Source: Spartinivicinus poritis (GTDB lineage Bacteria > Pseudomonadota > Gammaproteobacteria > Pseudomonadales > Zooshikellaceae). Taken from it: DNA of 64,000 nucleotides. A model generated the notes under the pieces. It saw nothing but the letters and a program-made list of their open reading frames with translations, did no database searches and was not told the origin of the DNA. Positions 17,631 to 27,091 of this stretch are shown piece after piece. Location: positions 62,001 to 126,000 of the forward strand of contig NZ_JAPMOU010000015.1 of assembly GCF_028858535.1 (NCBI RefSeq). Direction: 5' to 3'. Position numbers and translations under genes: made by a program. Each line of letters begins with the position of its first letter. Within the stretch, counting starts at the first letter, position 1.

Positions 17631-18412
17631 AATAAGGAGGAGCATTAAGCTTGTGTATATAAGGTAATCAGGGTAGATATGTAACTGATCTCATCCTGCC
17701 CCTTGTGAAGCATCGCAAGGGGGAGAGAATACACAGAGTCTTCTTCCCTATTAGCCGCGTTGCAGTGTCTTCAAATTAATCAGTCTGTAAATCATCTCAA
17801 AGCTTCTATTCCCCCTTCCTGCGTTGGTCTTTATTGGTCAACCCTTTACAGACTATGACTATTTAGTCTAGTTTTGTGCACCCTTGCTCAGATGTTTGAT
17901 TTAGGTTGACTATAAGATACCATTAGAAACAAAATGATAATATATGTAACTGAAAGTAAGTTATTGTTATTGTATATATTTCTAATGATTATAAAAAGTG
18001 TGATTTTAGGGGTTGATTATTTTAAAAAGTTATAAATAATAGAAAGCTGTTGGTTATTTGATCAAAGATACTTAGTTAATAACTTGCAAATTAAGCTGAG
18101 TGCTTGCAAAAGGTTGAACAGTCAAGCAAGGCAAATAAAGTCAGTGTAGTCAGTTGAGCTGGTGGAAAAGCCGGCTGCAAAAAGCTGACTAAAAATGAGT
18201 TGAACCGTTAGGAGTCAATAAGCTTTTGAAAACAAAAAACAGACAAAAGCCTAAAACTAGCATACTAACAATAAAAAATGGTTATCTTTTTATCGCTTCT
18301 TAAAACACTTTATAACGTTTAAATATTAAACATTAATGAATAGTAGATAATGATTTTTTGAATAACATTGTCGCTATACTTCGTTGCTTTGCCAATTGTG
18401 TAGGGGATATAA
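17631..18412. other. Intergenic region of 780 bases with candidate RNA structures
   Basis: No credible gene. It holds a hairpin near 17700-17722 (CCCCTTG...CAAGGGG), an inverted AGACTA...TAGTCT near 17850-17869, then very AT-rich DNA. At 18148-18190 two nested stems (AGTCAG/CTGACT outside, AGCTGG/CCGGCT inside) lie 220 bases before the peptide transporter operon and might form part of a leader RNA. Confidence 0.4.
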
Positions 18413-20137
18413 ATGGCATTACTAGAAGTAAAAAACCTAAAAATAGAATTTCCTTCTCGCTTTGGTATTGCTACTGCAGTTCATGATGCCAGCTTTTTAG
18501 TAGAGCCTGGTGAAATTGTTGGTTTAGTAGGAGAAAGTGGCGCGGGTAAATCAACAATTGGTAATGCCATTATTGACTTACTGAGCCCGCCAGGTCGAGT
18601 GGCTGGAGGAGAAGTATTTTTACAGGGAAAGAAAATATCACAGCTATCAGCAGATAAAATTCGAGAGATTCGAGGCCAACAAATTGGCTTTATTTTTCAA
18701 GATCCTATGACATCTCTTAATCCATTGCTGACGATTGAACAGCAGCTGGTTGAGACCGTTTTAGCCAATAGTAAAGTATCCACTCAGCAAGCACGACAAA
18801 AAGCTTTAGACATGCTACAGCAGGTGGGTATACCAGAGCCTGAAGTTCGAATTAAGCAGTATCCTCACCAGTTTTCTGGTGGAATGCGTCAGCGGGTTGT
18901 TATTGCCATTGCTTTATCCTCAGAACCTAAGTTAATTATTGCTGATGAACCTACTACAGCCCTTGATGTATCAATTCAGGATCAGATTCTGGAATTAATC
19001 AAAGCACTCTGTAAAGAGCGACAGGTAGGGTGTATTTTGGTTACCCACGATATGGGGGTGATAGCGAATGTCACAGATCGTGTTGCAGTGATGTACCGAG
19101 GCAAAATTGTTGAGATGGGAACCACCGAACAAATTTTGAGTAGTCCTGAACATCCTTATACAAAGAGCTTAATCAGTGCTGTCCCTCGTTCAGATGTGAA
19201 GTTAGCGCGATTTCCACTGGTTGATTATATTGAAACAGCCGAAGTTGCATTTGAAAAAATAGATATCAGTAACCATTGGCTTGGCCAAGGTAATCATTTT
19301 GCTGCAACAGAAGAAGACTACTTGTTAAAAGTAGACAAAGTTTGTTTAAAGTTTAAAACGCAATCTGCACTATTGAAGAAAAACTGCAAGTATGTGCAAG
19401 CAGCTGATAATGTTTCTTTTACTGTAAAAGCGGGGGAAACCTTTGGCTTGGTAGGGGAGAGTGGTAGTGGGAAATCAACCATCGCACGAATTATTGCTGG
19501 GCTTTATGCGCCTGATTCTGGTGTAATTCAGTTTGCTGGAAAGGAGTTGACAGGATTAACAGAAGCGCAGCGCAGACCATTTCGTCGAGAGTTACAAATG
19601 GTTTTCCAAAACCCCTATTCTTCAATGAACCCAAGGATGTGTATAGCAGACATTATTGCTGAACCTATTCGGTTCCATAAGTTAGCCTCTTCTAATCAAG
19701 AGATACAACAGATTGTAGGTGATTTATTGGAGCATGTAGGCTTAGGCCGTAAAGCAGGTGTTAAATATCCTCATGAGTTTTCAGGTGGGCAACGCCAGCG
19801 AATTTCCATTGCAAGAGCGCTTGCTACAAGGCCTCGGTTTTTAATTTGTGATGAGCCTACTTCTGCGTTAGATGTCTCTGTACAGGCACAAATTCTAAAT
19901 TTATTAAAAGACTTACAAGACGAATTGTCACTTACTATGTTGTTTATTAGCCATGATTTGCCGGTTATACGCCAGGTGTGTGACCGTATTGGGGTAATGC
20001 GCTATGGCAAATTGATTGAAGTGGCAGAGACAGAGCAGTTATTTACTAGTCCACAACATGAATATACACAACAGCTACTAGATTTAATGCCAAAGCTAAC
20101 CCAGTTGTCCCGAGAAGGTTTGGAGATTGTGGAATAA
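18413..20137 (+). CDS. Peptide ABC transporter, fused double ATPase
   Basis: Two DppD/DppF-type ATPase domains in one chain of 574 residues, the arrangement of YejF and GsiA. Each half has a Walker A ('GESGAGKST' at 40-48, 'GESGSGKST' near 350), a signature ('FSGGMRQRV', 'FSGGQRQRI') and a Walker B ('LIIADEPT', 'FLICDEPT'). The first half ends with the oligopeptide-family 'HPYTKSLISAVP' tail. It powers uptake of peptides or similar compounds. RBS TAGGGGAT precedes the ATG. It heads an operon with binding protein and two permeases downstream, an order with the ATPase first that is less usual than ATPase last. Confidence 0.93.
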   Translation: MALLEVKNLKIEFPSRFGIATAVHDASFLVEPGEIVGLVGESGAGKSTIGNAIIDLLSPPGRVAGGEVFLQGKKISQLSADKIREIRGQQIGFIFQDPMTSLNPLLTIEQQLVETVLANSKVSTQQARQKALDMLQQVGIPEPEVRIKQYPHQFSGGMRQRVVIAIALSSEPKLIIADEPTTALDVSIQDQILELIKALCKERQVGCILVTHDMGVIANVTDRVAVMYRGKIVEMGTTEQILSSPEHPYTKSLISAVPRSDVKLARFPLVDYIETAEVAFEKIDISNHWLGQGNHFAATEEDYLLKVDKVCLKFKTQSALLKKNCKYVQAADNVSFTVKAGETFGLVGESGSGKSTIARIIAGLYAPDSGVIQFAGKELTGLTEAQRRPFRRELQMVFQNPYSSMNPRMCIADIIAEPIRFHKLASSNQEIQQIVGDLLEHVGLGRKAGVKYPHEFSGGQRQRISIARALATRPRFLICDEPTSALDVSVQAQILNLLKDLQDELSLTMLFISHDLPVIRQVCDRIGVMRYGKLIEVAETEQLFTSPQHEYTQQLLDLMPKLTQLSREGLEIVE

Positions 20138-20163
20138 TAAGCTTAATGGTAAAAGTGGTTGGA

Positions 20164-20182
20164 GTGGTAATTAAATTACCAC
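20164..20182. repeat. Perfect 9-bp inverted repeat between ATPase and binding-protein genes
   Basis: GTGGTAATT-A-AATTACCAC. The short centre and AT-rich core favour a protein-binding operator over an RNA hairpin, but either is possible. It lies 177 bases before the binding-protein start. Confidence 0.6.
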
Positions 20183-20358
20183 GTTACCCAACAAAAGTTT
20201 TCAAAGGGCTTTTAGTAAAGGGTAAAATTCGATCATTTTGCTGTTAATCAAAGAGTAGTGAATAACTTGTTGTTTGTTACTCTTTAAATGCCTGAAGTGG
20301 CGAAAGCCGGGCTTGAGGGCAGCAATAATAATCAAATAGGAGATATTAGGGGTATAAT

Positions 20359-21912
20359 ATGAAACGTGGAGTAACCTTAATGGCGAGTGTTGCCCTAGCT
20401 GCAACGATGAGCTTTGGTGCAGTCGCTAAAACACTTAAAATGGCCTATGACGCAGACCCTGTCTCGCTTGACCCTCATGAGCAGCTTTCAGGCGGTACAC
20501 TTCAGTTGTCGCATATGGTGTTTGATCCATTGGTCCGCTGGGATAGAAACTTAAAAGTTGAAGGGCGCCTGGCTGAACGTTGGGAGCGGATAGACAACAA
20601 AACAGTTCGTTTTTTTCTACATAAAGGCGTTAAATTTCACTCAGGAAATGAACTAACAGCACTGGATGTTAAGTGGACCTTTAACCGTTTAAGAACCAGC
20701 CCAGATTTTAAAGCCATCTTTGCGCCTTTTGATGAGGTCAAGGTGGTTGATAAATATACCATTGACTTGGTGACAGCAGAGCCTTATCCATTGACACTGA
20801 ATGCAGCTACGTACATTTTTCCAATGGATAGTAAGTTTTATACCGGCTTCGATAATAATAATAAATCCAAAGATGCTTTGGTAAAACATGGTAATTCTTA
20901 TGCTTCCACCAATGCATCTGGTACCGGTGCGTTTATGGTTACTAAGCGTGAGCAAGGGGTTCGGGTTGATTTCAAACGCTTTGATCAATACTGGGATAAA
21001 AAATCACCTGGCAATGTTAAAGAGATTGTACTAACCCCGATTAAAGAAGCACCAACTCGGGTTGCCGCGTTATTGTCAGGGGACGTAGATTTTATCGCTC
21101 CTGTGCCGCCTACTGACTTAGATCGGATCAAGAAAGACCCTAAAGTTGATTTGGTTACCATATCAGGCACTCGCATCATTACTTTTCAATTAAATCAGCA
21201 ACGAGTGGAAGCGTTTAAAAACCCGAAAGTACGTCAAGCCATTGTTTATGCTATTAATAACGAGGGGATTGCAAAGAAAATTATGCGAGGGTTTGCTACC
21301 CCTGCTGCTCAACAAAGCCCAAAAGGCTATTCAGGATTTAATCCAAACCTCAAGCCTCGCTACGACTTAAATAAAGCTAAGCAATTAATGAAAGAAGCGG
21401 GTTATGAAAAGGGTTTTAGTGTGACCATGATGGCGCCTAATAACCGCTATGTGAATGATGCTAAAATCGCTCAGGCAACTGCCAGTATGTTGGCCAAAAT
21501 CAATATTAAAGTTGATTTAAAAACTATGCCAAAAGCACAATATTGGGCAGAGTTTGATAAGCGTGCAGCAGATATCATGATGATTGGCTGGCATTCTGAT
21601 ACAGAAGACTCAGCTAACTTTACTGAATTTTTATTAATGTGTCCTGATAAGGAAACGGGGTTTGGTCAGTATAATAGTGGCAACTATTGCAACCCAGCAG
21701 TTGATAAATTAGTCATTCAAAGTGGTAAGGAAACTGATCCTGCTAAACGGGCTGCGATGCTGCAAAAAGTAGAACAAATGCTTTATGATGATGCGGCATT
21801 CGTTCCTTTACACTGGCAGGATTTAGCTTGGGCGTCTAAGAAAAATGTTAAAATTGACCCAATCGTGAATGTAATGAACTTCCCTTATCTGGGTGATCTG
21901 GTCATTGAATAA
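20359..21912 (+). CDS. Peptide ABC transporter, periplasmic binding protein
   Basis: SBP_bac_5-family protein of 517 residues with a Sec signal peptide (Lys-Arg then a hydrophobic core, cleavage near 'GAVAK', residue 23). The mature part opens 'LKMAYDADPVSLDPHEQLSGG', of which the 'DPVSLDPH' block is family-typical; 'TGAFMVTKREQGVRVDF' and 'VRQAIVYAINNEGIAKKIM' (around residue 290) also match. It binds the ligand and delivers it to the permeases. AGGGG six bases before the ATG is a good RBS. A large hairpin between this gene and the permease probably sets a higher level for this protein. Confidence 0.93.
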   Translation: MKRGVTLMASVALAATMSFGAVAKTLKMAYDADPVSLDPHEQLSGGTLQLSHMVFDPLVRWDRNLKVEGRLAERWERIDNKTVRFFLHKGVKFHSGNELTALDVKWTFNRLRTSPDFKAIFAPFDEVKVVDKYTIDLVTAEPYPLTLNAATYIFPMDSKFYTGFDNNNKSKDALVKHGNSYASTNASGTGAFMVTKREQGVRVDFKRFDQYWDKKSPGNVKEIVLTPIKEAPTRVAALLSGDVDFIAPVPPTDLDRIKKDPKVDLVTISGTRIITFQLNQQRVEAFKNPKVRQAIVYAINNEGIAKKIMRGFATPAAQQSPKGYSGFNPNLKPRYDLNKAKQLMKEAGYEKGFSVTMMAPNNRYVNDAKIAQATASMLAKINIKVDLKTMPKAQYWAEFDKRAADIMMIGWHSDTEDSANFTEFLLMCPDKETGFGQYNSGNYCNPAVDKLVIQSGKETDPAKRAAMLQKVEQMLYDDAAFVPLHWQDLAWASKKNVKIDPIVNVMNFPYLGDLVIE

Positions 21913-21976
21913 TGGTGTCTCTCTAGTGCTGTTTCCTTAACAGGAAGCAGTACTCACCAGTAACGTCCTGCTATGA

Positions 21977-22026
21977 AGGAAGGTTGACGTAGAAGTCATG
22001 AGTTGTGTTTTTGCGGCAGCCTTCCT
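21977..22026 (+). promoter_or_regulatory. Intercistronic hairpin between binding protein and permease
   Basis: Ten-base arms (21977-21986 and 22017-22026, one G-U pair in RNA) around a 30-base loop region. In several ABC operons a hairpin at this place protects the upstream mRNA and makes more binding protein than permease. Confidence 0.5.
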
Positions 22027-22056
22027 GGCTACTGCACGTAAATAATGGTTTAAAGC

Positions 22057-23037
22057 ATGATTGCATTTTTGGGTAAACGGCTACTGCAAGCAGTAGTGGT
22101 AATGCTTATATTAAGTTTAATCGGGTTTGCTATCCAGGATAACTTAGGTGATCCGTTAAGAGAGATGGTGGGCCAGTCAGTTTCAGAGCAAGAGCGGGAA
22201 GCGCTAAAAGATAAATTAGGCTTAAATGACCCCTTTTTAGAACAATATTGGCGGTTTCTGAAAAAAGCGGTGAAAGGTGATTTAGGCACTTCTTATTTTT
22301 TTAAGGAACCTGCGCTTGATGTGATTTTAAAGAAACTCCCAGCTACATTAGAACTGGTGTTTGGTGCCACGTTAGTCATTATTTTCCTGTCAGTTCCCTT
22401 GGGTGTTTATTCAGCTATTAAGCCTAATAGCTGGTTTTCCAAAGCAATCATGGGGTTTAGTACCATTGGTATTTCAATACCTGTGTTTTTAACAGCAATT
22501 ATGCTGGTTTATGTCTTTGCGATTGAATTAAATTGGATGCCTTCCTTTGGTCGAGGAGAGCTTGTTCATATAGTAGGGTATTGGGAAACAGGTTTTTTAA
22601 CGGGTGATGGTTTATTACATTTAGTGCTGCCCAGTATTGCTTTAGCCAGCATCATGCTGCCTTTATTTATTCGATTAATTCGTTCAGAAATGCTGGAAGT
22701 ATTGCATGCAGAATATGTACGATTTGCTTGGGCTAAAGGGTTAGCTAAATACCGTGTTTGGTTTATTCATGCACTAAAAAATACACTACTACCTGTTGTC
22801 ACCGTTGGTGGAGTTCAGATAGGTACCATGGTGGCATATACTATTTTGACCGAAACTGTATTTCAGTGGCCAGGTATGGGCTTTATGTTTTTGGAAGCGA
22901 TTAATCGTGCTGATATTCCTTTAATTCAGGCTTATTTGATTGTGGTAGGGTTAATTTTTGTGATTACCAATACCATAGTTGACCTTATCTATGGGCTGAT
23001 TGATCCTACAGTGAATGTGACAGGGGGTAGTAAATGA
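22057..23037 (+). CDS. Peptide ABC transporter permease (DppB type)
   Basis: Inner-membrane permease of 326 residues with six predicted helices. The N-terminus ('MIAFLGKRLLQAVVVMLIL'), the 'GLNDPFLEQYWRFL' loop and the coupling helix region 'AKGLAKYRVWFIHALKN' are typical of DppB/OppB. It pairs with the next gene to form the channel. The ribosome binding site is weak, which fits lower expression than the binding protein. Its stop overlaps the next start by 4 bases (ATGA). Confidence 0.93.
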   Translation: MIAFLGKRLLQAVVVMLILSLIGFAIQDNLGDPLREMVGQSVSEQEREALKDKLGLNDPFLEQYWRFLKKAVKGDLGTSYFFKEPALDVILKKLPATLELVFGATLVIIFLSVPLGVYSAIKPNSWFSKAIMGFSTIGISIPVFLTAIMLVYVFAIELNWMPSFGRGELVHIVGYWETGFLTGDGLLHLVLPSIALASIMLPLFIRLIRSEMLEVLHAEYVRFAWAKGLAKYRVWFIHALKNTLLPVVTVGGVQIGTMVAYTILTETVFQWPGMGFMFLEAINRADIPLIQAYLIVVGLIFVITNTIVDLIYGLIDPTVNVTGGSK

Positions 23038-23969
23038 GTACATCAACATCAGCCTGGCAGCGTTTTAAAAACTCTGATCTACTCTTTTATTTTAAAAAGG
23101 ATAAAGTAGCAATTGGTGCAGCTATCATATTTTTAGTGATGGTTATTGCTGCTGTAACCGCTCCATTAACAGCCCCTTTTAACCCTTATGATCTGGCCAG
23201 TATCGATGTGATGGATTCCACTTTGCCTCCTGTTTGGCAGGGAGGTGAGGCTGATGAGCGATTTTTACTGGGGACTGATAATCAAGGGCGGGATATGTTG
23301 AGTACCATTCTGTATGGCACTCGAACTTCATTAATTATCGGTTTGTTTGCAGTATTATTACAATCAGTATTAGGTATCGCTATAGGTCTAGCAGCCGGTT
23401 ACTACGGTGGAAGGGTAGAAAGCTTTTTAATGCGTTTAGCTGATGTACAGCTGTCCTTTTCGACTTTGATGGTAGCAATCGTCGTATCTACTTTTTTTCA
23501 GGCAAAACTTGGTACAGAAGTTTTTCATGAAGTAGCTATTTATTTACTCGTCATTATCATTGGTTTTTCTGAGTGGCCTCAGTTTGCTCGTACTATTCGT
23601 GCATCGGTATTAGCAGAGAAAGAAAAAGAATATGTTCAAGCGGCACAAGTAATGGGCTTTGGTGGGCTACGTATTATGATACGGCATATTCTACCTAATT
23701 GTTTACCACCAATCTTTGTTATTGCTACTGTTCAAGTAGCCAATGCCATTATGAGTGAAGCAGCGCTTTCCTTCTTAGGACTAGGCATGCCAGAAACAAC
23801 TCCTTCTTTAGGTTCACTCATCCGCAGTGGGTTTGAATACTTATTAAGTGGTAGCTGGTGGATTACGGTTATCCCAGGTCTTGTGTTAGTGGTTTTAGTA
23901 CTGGCTATTAATTTACTGGGTGACTGGCTTAGGGATGTGCTGAACCCTAAGTTGTATAAAGAAATCTAG
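23034..23969 (+). CDS. Peptide ABC transporter permease (DppC type)
   Basis: Second permease, 311 residues, with an N-terminal cytoplasmic segment, six helices, the loop 'FLLGTDNQGRDMLSTILYGTRTSL' and the coupling block 'AAQVMGFGGLRIMIRHILPN' that contacts the ATPase. It ends 'LGDWLRDVLNPKLYK', typical for DppC. The start overlaps the preceding stop (ATGA). A strong terminator follows 51 bases after the stop, closing the four-gene operon. Confidence 0.94.
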   Translation: MSTSTSAWQRFKNSDLLFYFKKDKVAIGAAIIFLVMVIAAVTAPLTAPFNPYDLASIDVMDSTLPPVWQGGEADERFLLGTDNQGRDMLSTILYGTRTSLIIGLFAVLLQSVLGIAIGLAAGYYGGRVESFLMRLADVQLSFSTLMVAIVVSTFFQAKLGTEVFHEVAIYLLVIIIGFSEWPQFARTIRASVLAEKEKEYVQAAQVMGFGGLRIMIRHILPNCLPPIFVIATVQVANAIMSEAALSFLGLGMPETTPSLGSLIRSGFEYLLSGSWWITVIPGLVLVVLVLAINLLGDWLRDVLNPKLYKEI

Positions 23970-24020
23970 CGTTAAGGATACTATTAACAATAGTAGTTGC
24001 TAGTTGTAGTGTACTACATT

Positions 24021-24054
24021 AAGCCCTCTAATCATTAGATTAGAGGGCTTTTTT
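24021..24054 (+). terminator. Rho-independent terminator of the peptide transporter operon
   Basis: Stem of 12-13 bp (24021-24033 with 24038-24050, AAGCCCTCTAAT/ATTAGAGGGCTT), 4-base loop, then a T-run to 24054. One of the strongest terminators in the window. Confidence 0.93.
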
Positions 24055-24301
24055 ATGTCTGTTTTTTAGCCTTTCGGTTGCTGTTTTTTTAAAAGGTCAA
24101 CTTTAGTAAATATGCCAAACAGATTGGTTTTGCATGTGCCACTAAATGTTTTACTTGTTTGAGAATAATGGGAGTGAAGAGTATATTTTATATAGGGTGT
24201 CTCTAATAATTGTTTATACACTCAGCGGAACCTGAGGGGCGCTTGCACAAGACGGCTTGCGAAGTGTAAGGCTATAGCAATGAATCTCATAGGGAGACTA
24301 A

Positions 24302-25462
24302 ATGCAAAACTCAATATGGCTAGTGGCATTGGCTAACTTTGCATTGTTGATGATGGTGTTGGTAATAGTACTTAGTTGGCAGTTAGCTAAATTAAAAAAA
24401 ATAGCGAAAATCCGGACTAGGTCTTCTGAAAATAGTCAATTAAGTTTTATTGAAACCTGTATTAACGATGCTCAACGTAGCTTAGATAGAGTGGGCGAAG
24501 TTAGCCTTAGTGACATTTTGCTGCAACAAATTACGAAACGACATATTCTTGCCTTTCGTAAACAAGTTTTATTGGCAGAAAAAAAGAGTTTTACTGATAC
24601 TGACGATGACCAGTCTAACCCAAGCAAAACGGAAGACTTAGTGTTTCATGCCTATAATGAGCTTTTATGTCAGTTGCAACAAAGTTTTAAAACGATAGTC
24701 GACAAGCAGCAATACAGCTTTTGTGATCACTTAACTAAGCAGGTTGAGATTACGACTCAGCAAGAGCGTTTTTATGGGCAGGTTAATCTTGATGAGGTTG
24801 CTATTGCTCACTTATCTCGTCAAGCGGTGCTAGCGTTGAGAAAAGCACTGTTTTCATTAGAAGCTGAACTGCTAAGAAAAGATTTTACAACAAGCCAGTT
24901 TTATGAAGCGCTTTTTAATCAATATTGCGCTTTATTCCAGAAAGTAGCATCGCCCGAAAAGCTATTAGTAGTTGGTGAAAATGAGTATGGAAATAACTAT
25001 ACAAAGCTGGTGGTAGAGCAATATAAAAAAGAATTGCAGTGTTGTAATAAAAGGTTAAAACAGCAGGAACAACTGCTTGCGCTTAACAAAGCTGAAATTA
25101 ATAACTGTTTGCACAATAAAGGTCTTGCTAGTGATAGTGCTAAACGTATGGAAAGAGTTGCTGAATATAATGAACTATTAGAAGTTGCTCGATTCCAGGT
25201 AACGCAGCTAAAAAAAGAAATAAAAGAGAAAGATACAACAATTGTTCATTTGAAAATGAAAAGCAATCGGCTACAACAAAATACTGATAGTATATTAAAG
25301 GATGTACTACAGGATGATGTATCCATGAGAAAAATGCGACAAGACTTTTGTGATGAAATAACAAAACTAAAACAGGAAATAGGTGCTCTTAAAACAGAAA
25401 AACAAAGTATAGAAGTCAAATTGAAGGATAAAAAACCACTAGCTGCTCGTTCTACTCCATAA
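24302..25462 (+). CDS. Membrane-anchored coiled-coil protein, unknown function
   Basis: Protein of 386 residues with one N-terminal helix (about residues 5-28) followed by a Lys-rich stop, so the rest probably lies in the cytoplasm. Residues about 45-230 are helical and Leu/Gln-rich; residues about 240-375 are a long charged coiled coil ('ARFQVTQLKKEIKEKDTTIVHLK' region). A Cys pair lies at 'ELQCCNK'. The layout recalls scaffold or division-associated proteins, but I recognise no family. GGGAGA lies just before the ATG. Alone between a strong terminator and the convergent ppnN. Confidence 0.72.
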   Translation: MQNSIWLVALANFALLMMVLVIVLSWQLAKLKKIAKIRTRSSENSQLSFIETCINDAQRSLDRVGEVSLSDILLQQITKRHILAFRKQVLLAEKKSFTDTDDDQSNPSKTEDLVFHAYNELLCQLQQSFKTIVDKQQYSFCDHLTKQVEITTQQERFYGQVNLDEVAIAHLSRQAVLALRKALFSLEAELLRKDFTTSQFYEALFNQYCALFQKVASPEKLLVVGENEYGNNYTKLVVEQYKKELQCCNKRLKQQEQLLALNKAEINNCLHNKGLASDSAKRMERVAEYNELLEVARFQVTQLKKEIKEKDTTIVHLKMKSNRLQQNTDSILKDVLQDDVSMRKMRQDFCDEITKLKQEIGALKTEKQSIEVKLKDKKPLAARSTP

Positions 25463-25522
25463 ATTAGACAATTAAACGCTAATTTATGGAGCAATAATTA
25501 ATATTAAGCACAATGCTAACAG

Positions 25523-26899
25523 TTAATTTTTCATTATTTTATAGCAGGGCTCGTAGTGACTACCTGGGAGCTTCATTCGGTGTTGATCGACAAAGGATTG
25601 TAGTAATTGATCGATATCTGCCATTAGTTCTGGATCACCTGTTAACTTAAATGGGCCATGTTGCTCGATTGCTTGAATACCGACTTCTTTGACATTGCCT
25701 GCAACAATACCGGACATTGCTCGCCTTAGATTGGCGGCTAAAAGGTAGGTAGGTTGATCTTTAGTCAGCTTTAATGCTGCCATCTCTTCATGGGTAGGCT
25801 CAAATGGCAGTTGAAATTCGTGGTCAATGGTGAGCAACCAATTAAAATGATAAGCATCGCCTGTTTTTTTACGGAATTTAGAAACCTCTTCAAGTCCTTG
25901 TTTCATCTCTTTAGCAACGGCAGGTGGATTTTCGATAATTATTTTATAACGTCGTTGTGCTTCTGTTCCTAAGGTTTTGCCAATAAATTTATCTATTTGC
26001 TGAAAGTACTCTTTAGCTTTAACTGGGCCAGTAAAGATGAGAGGAAAAGGAATGTGTTGATTTTTAGGGTGAAGTAAAATACCTAATATATAAAGAATTT
26101 CTTCACAGGTACCGGGTCCACCAGGAAACACAACAATTCCATGGCCAAGACGTACAAACGCTTCCAAGCGCTTTTCAATGTCAGGCATGATAATAAGTTC
26201 ATTGACTATTGGGTTAGGTGATTCTGCAGCAATGATACCTGGCTCAGTTAAACCAATAAAACGGCTTCCACTTGTGCGCTGTTTAGCATGTCCAATAGTA
26301 GCCCCTTTCATAGGCCCTTTCATTGCACCTGGGCCGCACCCAGTACAGATATGATAGCCTCGTAAGCCAAGCTGATAGCCAACACGTTTAGTATATTTAT
26401 ATTCATAGTCAGAAATTGAGTGGCCTCCCCAGCAAACCACTAGGTTTGGCAGAATTTTGGGCACAAAGGCTTTGGCATGACGCAGCATATGAAAAACCAT
26501 ATTGCTGATATCATCTGATTTATTGGTGTCAAACTGCTTGTCGGTGGACACTTCATTGGCAACGTAAAGAATATCCCTAACAACAGAGAATAGGTTTTGA
26601 CGTATACCTTTGATCAGCTTTCCATCAACAAAAGCATCACTTGGTGCATTAATTAGTTCTAGTTTGAGGCCACGATGTTCTTGAATGATACGTATATCAA
26701 AATCTTTATGCTGTTCTAAAATTTTATAAGGGTTATCAGAGTGTTCATCACAGTTAAGCGCAGCTAAGGCACACTGGCGAAACAGTTTATATAGCCCTCC
26801 TTGAGAGGTGTCTTGTAACTTGCTGACTTCGCTGCTGGATAGCACATTCATGGCACCTATTGGGCTAACAACAGTAGAAATTGACTCTTCCTGCTTCAT
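25523..26899 (-). CDS. ppnN: Pyrimidine/purine nucleotide 5'-monophosphate nucleosidase PpnN
   Basis: Protein of 458 residues close to E. coli PpnN (YgdH) in length and sequence: N-terminal 'SPIGAMNVLSSSEVSKLQ', 'GLKLELINAPSDAFVDG', then the LOG-like Rossmann core with 'CTGCGPGAMKGPMKGA' and the catalytic 'VFPGGPGTCEEILYI' motif, and the family's C-terminal region ('ALKLTKDQPTYLLAANLRRAMSG'). It splits nucleotide monophosphates to base and ribose-5-phosphate; the E. coli enzyme is stimulated by (p)ppGpp. It stands alone on the minus strand, divergent from the riboflavin synthase gene. Confidence 0.94.
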   Translation of the reverse strand: MKQEESISTVVSPIGAMNVLSSSEVSKLQDTSQGGLYKLFRQCALAALNCDEHSDNPYKILEQHKDFDIRIIQEHRGLKLELINAPSDAFVDGKLIKGIRQNLFSVVRDILYVANEVSTDKQFDTNKSDDISNMVFHMLRHAKAFVPKILPNLVVCWGGHSISDYEYKYTKRVGYQLGLRGYHICTGCGPGAMKGPMKGATIGHAKQRTSGSRFIGLTEPGIIAAESPNPIVNELIIMPDIEKRLEAFVRLGHGIVVFPGGPGTCEEILYILGILLHPKNQHIPFPLIFTGPVKAKEYFQQIDKFIGKTLGTEAQRRYKIIIENPPAVAKEMKQGLEEVSKFRKKTGDAYHFNWLLTIDHEFQLPFEPTHEEMAALKLTKDQPTYLLAANLRRAMSGIVAGNVKEVGIQAIEQHGPFKLTGDPELMADIDQLLQSFVDQHRMKLPGSHYEPCYKIMKN

Positions 26900-27091
26900 G
26901 TTAAAACGTTACCTTTTGTTTACTTTGCTTCTCTTGGTATAGCATAACAAGGACAAGTTAAGATGTTTTATAAATTCGTAGCGTTAGTGTACTTCCTTGA
27001 AAGAGGTCTATTAATTCTTTCATTGCATAGGTGTGTTGCCATCAACGTAACAGTTTGCTAAATACGACATTATTTTCAGAGGAGTTGTCTT

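Noticed and set aside
26900-27091. FMN riboswitch before riboflavin synthase
   Set aside because: The conserved RFN core sequences are absent.
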